Shown piece after piece: positions 61,320 through 64,000 of a stretch of DNA of 64,000 bases. Source of the stretch: Litoribaculum gwangyangense (GTDB taxonomy: Bacteria; Bacteroidota; Bacteroidia; Flavobacteriales; Flavobacteriaceae); NCBI RefSeq assembly GCF_039543505.1, contig NZ_BAABJW010000004.1, forward strand, positions 479,714 to 543,713, written 5' to 3'. The notes beneath the pieces are model-generated. The model saw nothing but the letters and a program-made list of their open reading frames with translations. It was not told the DNA's origin and made no database searches. Both the position numbers and the translations under genes were made by a program. Within the stretch, counting starts at the first letter, position 1, and each line of letters opens with the position of its first letter.

Positions 61320-62053
61320 TGTCCTGAAATTATATAAGCATTTGTTGCAGATTTACGTAACAATCCAAAGCGGACGTTTCCAACACGACTGGTAAATACG
61401 GCTGTGCCTCCATCAGTATAATTTAAACGAACACCAGCACCCGCCGTAACCGTTAAAATGGCACCATCATGAGCTTCTAGATTTACTGTATCGCCAATTT
61501 CCATGGCTGAAAAGTTGGAGGTTAGGGTTAAGGTAGAAGAATTGGTGCAGGCTATGGTATTGTTAATGTCCAAATTTGCTATATTTCGTGAGTTAGTCAA
61601 AGGAATAATTGCTGCCCTGTAAGGGGATGCTACGATGTTTCCTGTAAAGCTTTCAGCCGATTTGGCGTGAAGGGCATAAGGCACACTCAGCAGTTGGCTA
61701 ACACCCGTAATGGTGTAATTGGAACTGCCCGTTACATCTACCTGGGTCTCAACAAAATAGGGACCTTGTTCCCATGGAATGCTGCTAAAATTTCCTTGAA
61801 CACTATTTCCAGTGCCTATTTCCAAAGATACCAAACCATTACTATTGGTTCTTTCGGAATGGGTCTCTTCATAAACTACGTTGCCAGTGGTGCTTCCTTG
61901 GCGAATGAGAATTTTAAGGCTTACATTAGAGCTTGCCAATAAAGTGTTGTCACTTGCTCTAATGATGGCTTGATAGCTCATTTTTTCAGGCGTTTGTGCC
62001 AAAACGGATAAGGTGCAAATGAAGCATACAAAAAGTGTGAATAGGTATTTCAT
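61316..62053 (-). CDS. Secreted protein with Bacteroidetes adhesin-like N-terminal module
   Basis: This 245-residue protein has a signal peptide (MKYLFTLFVCFICTLSVLAQ) followed by the module 'EKMSYQAIIRASDNTLLASSNVSLKILIRQG', recognisable in many secreted Bacteroidetes proteins, ending with 'LLSVPYALHAKSAESF' at ~120-136. The last ~100 residues ('IIPLTNSRNIANLDINNT' to 'GNVRFGLLRKSATN') form a separate beta-rich part that I do not recognise. It has no T9SS domain. The gene overlaps its downstream neighbour by 4 bp and starts 4 bp after its upstream one, a tight operon. Confidence 0.82.
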   Translation of the reverse strand: MKYLFTLFVCFICTLSVLAQTPEKMSYQAIIRASDNTLLASSNVSLKILIRQGSTTGNVVYEETHSERTNSNGLVSLEIGTGNSVQGNFSSIPWEQGPYFVETQVDVTGSSNYTITGVSQLLSVPYALHAKSAESFTGNIVASPYRAAIIPLTNSRNIANLDINNTIACTNSSTLTLTSNFSAMEIGDTVNLEAHDGAILTVTAGAGVRLNYTDGGTAVFTSRVGNVRFGLLRKSATNAYIISGQ

Positions 62054-62057
62054 GGTG

Positions 62058-62588
62058 TTATTTTTTTACAATTTTGATGGTTTTGAATAGTTTTTCTTGA
62101 CTATATACTTGAAGTAAATATATGGAAGCGCTTAAAGGGCTTAAGTCTATAGAGGTGTTGGTTTGTGTTATGACCTGTTGTTTTAATAATTTGCCCTGAT
62201 AATCATAAAGTTGGTACGAGTTTAAATCGTTATTGAAATTAAAACCATTCGATACTAATGTCACATGATTATTCGTAGGATTTGGATAAACAAGAATATT
62301 AGCATTGGGAGCCATGGGGTCTTCAGGAACATCAATATCTTCATTATTGGGGCGTTCTTCTATCAGGCTTTGTTGTATTCCTTCTGTAACAATGTGCGTT
62401 GCGTCATCGATTTGGGAGTAAAAAACCTGACCGATGGAGTAATTGAAAATTCCATCATTTCCAGATAAATCTTTGCCAGAGGTATTTATGGAATACATAA
62501 AAGCATTGTTTTGTGCAAAACTACCCATTGTAAAAAACATGAGTAATAGAATGATTGAGGTGTTCTTTTTAAAGTAGGTATGCTTCAA
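62058..62588 (-). CDS. T9SS type A sorting domain protein
   Basis: This 176-residue protein has a signal peptide ending GSFAQ and, from ~residue 98, a type A C-terminal sorting domain: 'ILVYPNPTNNHVTLVS', 'YQLYDYQGKLLKQQ', 'DLSPLSASIYLLQVYS' and final 'FKTIKIVKK'. Residues 26-95 are short and contain 'FNYSIGQVFY' and 'VTEGIQQSL', a pattern often seen in small T9SS proteins. Export to the cell surface through the type IX system is predicted. It is the first gene of the three-gene operon; a minus-strand -7 box lies 88 bp upstream. Confidence 0.88.
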   Translation of the reverse strand: MKHTYFKKNTSIILLLMFFTMGSFAQNNAFMYSINTSGKDLSGNDGIFNYSIGQVFYSQIDDATHIVTEGIQQSLIEERPNNEDIDVPEDPMAPNANILVYPNPTNNHVTLVSNGFNFNNDLNSYQLYDYQGKLLKQQVITQTNTSIDLSPLSASIYLLQVYSQEKLFKTIKIVKK

Positions 62589-62675
62589 AATTATTTTGGG
62601 TTAAGTAGGTTTTGGAGCGAAATTATTGAAACACAAAATAAAATCGATGAAATAATATTTATTTTCGACGAAATA

Positions 62676-62683
62676 CAAATATA
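62676..62683 (-). promoter_or_regulatory. -7 box for the three-gene secreted operon
   Basis: The minus strand reads TATATTTG (TAnnTTTG) 88 bp upstream of the T9SS type A gene. No TTG at the usual distance. Confidence 0.4.
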
Positions 62684-63033
62684 AATTCGATGAATGGCAT
62701 TTTTATGAGAAAGCACACTATTAATTTATGGGGTTAATGTAAATACGATATCCATTATCATATGGATGTTATCGATTTTAAACTTTATCATTAATGTATG
62801 GCTTAAATGGTCTAGTGCTGTTGGATTTGCAAATATAAAGTTTTGCTAAAGGATTACCTATTTATGTGTAAACTTGTTGATAAGTAAATATTTTGTTTAT
62901 AAATATTTTTATTTAAAAATCTGAATATCAAATTTTTAAATAAACTTAAAACATAAATTTATACCATATTGTTAGTAAATTATGCTAAATTCAAAATAGA
63001 ATGAAGTAAAAATTAAGTACTTGGAACCTGAGA

Positions 63034-63052
63034 TTTATTGGTTTGTCATTTC
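63034..63052 (+). repeat. Dispersed intergenic repeat, copy 2
   Basis: Identical 19 bases and the same orientation as 58623-58641. Followed here by 'aacagagtgatcac', which resembles the 'GTCATTTCGACxGAGxGA' intergenic repeats common in Flavobacteriaceae. Confidence 0.7.
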
Positions 63053-63231
63053 AACAGAGTGATCACTTTATTATCGTGAGATACTGGACGTCCTATAATG
63101 AGGATTCCTCATATTTCGATTGGAAAGACAAAAAAATTTTTAATGATAATCAATTTTTAGCAAAGCTTTTAAATCGTCTTTAGGTTAAATTATGTTGTTT
63201 GAGGACTATCTAGTTTCGTCATGTTGAAATT

Positions 63232-63274
63232 AAAAAATGCGCTGCCTAAAATTTATAATTTTAATCCAGCGCAT
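63232..63274 (-). terminator. Intrinsic terminator after the right-edge T9SS gene
   Basis: On the minus strand ATGCGCTG (63267-63274) pairs with CAGCGCAT (63237-63244), with a further 7-bp inner stem (TAAAATT with AATTTTA) separated by a small internal loop. A run of T follows at once on the minus strand (63232-63236). Confidence 0.88.
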
Positions 63275-63317
63275 CAAAGTCTTTTTTTAATAGCTACATA
63301 GAGTTTATTTTTTTAAG

Positions 63318-64000
63318 TTATTTCACAACAAACCGTTCAATACGTGTCCAATCAGAGCCTTTAACTTCCAAAATATAAAGACCACTATCCAGTTCAGATA
63401 CTTTGAATTGTTCGAAAGCCTGAAGTTCATTCATTCGTTTTGTTTTGGTAGAAATAAGTTTACCTTCTATGCTGTAAATACTAATATTTAAATTCCCCTT
63501 GTGCTCCTCATCTACAAATATATCGGCCGTCAACATTTGGTTTTTTCTCACGGGGTTTGGATACACCATCACTTTGGTTTTGAAAATATCAAAGTCCACT
63601 TCAACATCGTATGAATACATCTTTTCACCCTCTGTTGTGATGGCTACTACTCTATAAAATGATTTTCCAATTACTGGATTGTAATCATTACCTGAGTATC
63701 CTACCTTTTTGTTCGATTTAATACTGGGTTGGTCGCTAACAATCGTATAATGGTGTCCATCTACCGAGCGTTCTATAACATACATATCAATGCCCATGTC
63801 GTTGGAAGTTTCCCATAGAATATCAATCATATGGGTGCTATTAATAGTTGTAACATCCATAAAATTAAAGACTTCTTTAGTGGTATTTGTTTTTAACGCT
63901 ACTGTGTTTGTTGTGTTGCCACACGTGTTCAGTACGGCGCCAGCCCAGTCGGCATGGTCGAATGAATCGGAACCCATATCGTGGACGACAAGGGTAAGGG
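63318..64000 (-). CDS. T9SS type A secreted protein, 5' end outside window (partial)
   Basis: The frame is open from the right edge to a stop at 63318. The ATG at 63977 is internal: the codons before it read LTLVVHD, continuing into 'MGSDSFDHADWAGAVLN', which looks like the end of an NPCBM/NEW2-type carbohydrate-binding domain. An FN3-like segment follows ('INSTHMIDILWETSNDMGID', 'YVIERSVDGHHY', 'SFYRVVAITTEGEKMYSYDVE'), then a type A sorting domain: 'KVMVYPNPVRKNQMLTAD', 'ISIYSIEGKLISTK', 'ELDSGLYILEVKGSDW' and 'ERFVVK'. It is a surface-bound or secreted glycan-binding protein, possibly an enzyme whose catalytic part lies off the edge. Confidence 0.9.
   Translation of the reverse strand, partial: LTLVVHDMGSDSFDHADWAGAVLNTCGNTTNTVALKTNTTKEVFNFMDVTTINSTHMIDILWETSNDMGIDMYVIERSVDGHHYTIVSDQPSIKSNKKVGYSGNDYNPVIGKSFYRVVAITTEGEKMYSYDVEVDFDIFKTKVMVYPNPVRKNQMLTADIFVDEEHKGNLNISIYSIEGKLISTKTKRMNELQAFEQFKVSELDSGLYILEVKGSDWTRIERFVVK

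Larger units (their letters stand above)
62589..63317. other. 729-bp gene-free region
   Basis: AT-rich DNA with no convincing gene. It holds a minus-strand -7 box at 62676-62683, an imperfect hairpin at 62746-62774 (CGATATCCAT against ATGGATgttATCG), a second TATATTTG box at 62830-62837 (minus strand), one copy of the dispersed repeat (63034-63052) and a minus-strand terminator (63232-63274). Confidence 0.7.

Noticed and set aside
62746..62774. Imperfect hairpin as a terminator
   Set aside because: Its arms need a two- to three-base bulge and no T-run follows on either strand.
63318..63977. A complete gene starting at the ATG at 63977
   Set aside because: The frame stays open to the window edge and the preceding codons continue the same domain, so this ATG is internal and the gene is partial.

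Overview
The window looks like the chromosome of a marine-type member of the Flavobacteriaceae (Bacteroidetes); I cannot name a species. The reasons are low GC, several proteins carrying type IX secretion (T9SS) sorting domains, a compact zeaxanthin-type carotenoid operon, an UpxY-type antiterminator at the head of an exopolysaccharide locus, a DUF5606-type protein, and repeated -7 boxes of the form TAnnTTTG ahead of genes. I see no tRNA, rRNA, CRISPR array, insertion sequence or phage gene.

Layout. (1) 1-12323, minus strand: three giant secreted proteins sharing one ~95-residue 'CDxDxDG' repeat; the first runs off the left edge, and the other two end in T9SS type B (CHU_C) domains. (2) 12352-14092: a two-gene ABC-2 exporter. 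(3) 14218-15791: an unassigned protein with a kinase-like residue set, then a pRiA4b ORF-3-like protein. (4) 15814-21030, minus strand: an apparent operon of two glycosyltransferases, tsaC, cca, a GNAT acetyltransferase and heme A synthase. (5) 21118-25214: a compact, orientation-switching group (methyltransferase, Kdo-kinase-like protein, two GT2 enzymes, one GT9 enzyme) that probably builds the lipooligosaccharide core. (6) 25274-28412: housekeeping genes dapD, ruvX, def and a DUF5606-type gene, plus a small secreted protein. (7) 28529-30672: a Crp/Fnr-type regulator followed by a lipoprotein made of four ~110-residue repeats, with a perfect 16-bp CRP-like palindrome between them. (8) 30778-35653, minus strand: MerR/B12-domain regulator, crtI, crtB, crtZ, crtY, enough for phytoene to zeaxanthin from GGPP. 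(9) 36120-58500, plus strand: a 22-kb Wzx/Wzy-type exopolysaccharide locus with an initiating phosphotransferase, UpxY, Wzc-type tyrosine kinase, flippase, UDP-glucose dehydrogenase, ten glycosyltransferases, three hexapeptide acyltransferases, a polymerase-like protein and a VanZ-like protein; it ends at a perfect hairpin terminator. (10) 58806-64000, minus strand: a three-gene secreted-protein operon (beta-helix protein, small adhesin-like protein, T9SS type A protein), then the C-terminal part of another T9SS type A protein that continues past the right edge.

How the genes fit together: most of the window concerns the cell surface, from adhesin-like secreted proteins through core oligosaccharide and exopolysaccharide to membrane pigment. 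The points I rate most worth checking are the CRP-like operator next to the Crp/Fnr gene and repeat lipoprotein, the kinase-like orphan at 14218, the CarH-like regulator heading the carotenoid operon (sensor motif present, but Gln where CarH has its light-state His ligand), and the acetyltransferase relict at 53958 that suggests a two-gene replacement inside the exopolysaccharide locus. I found no single system I can confidently call entirely new.
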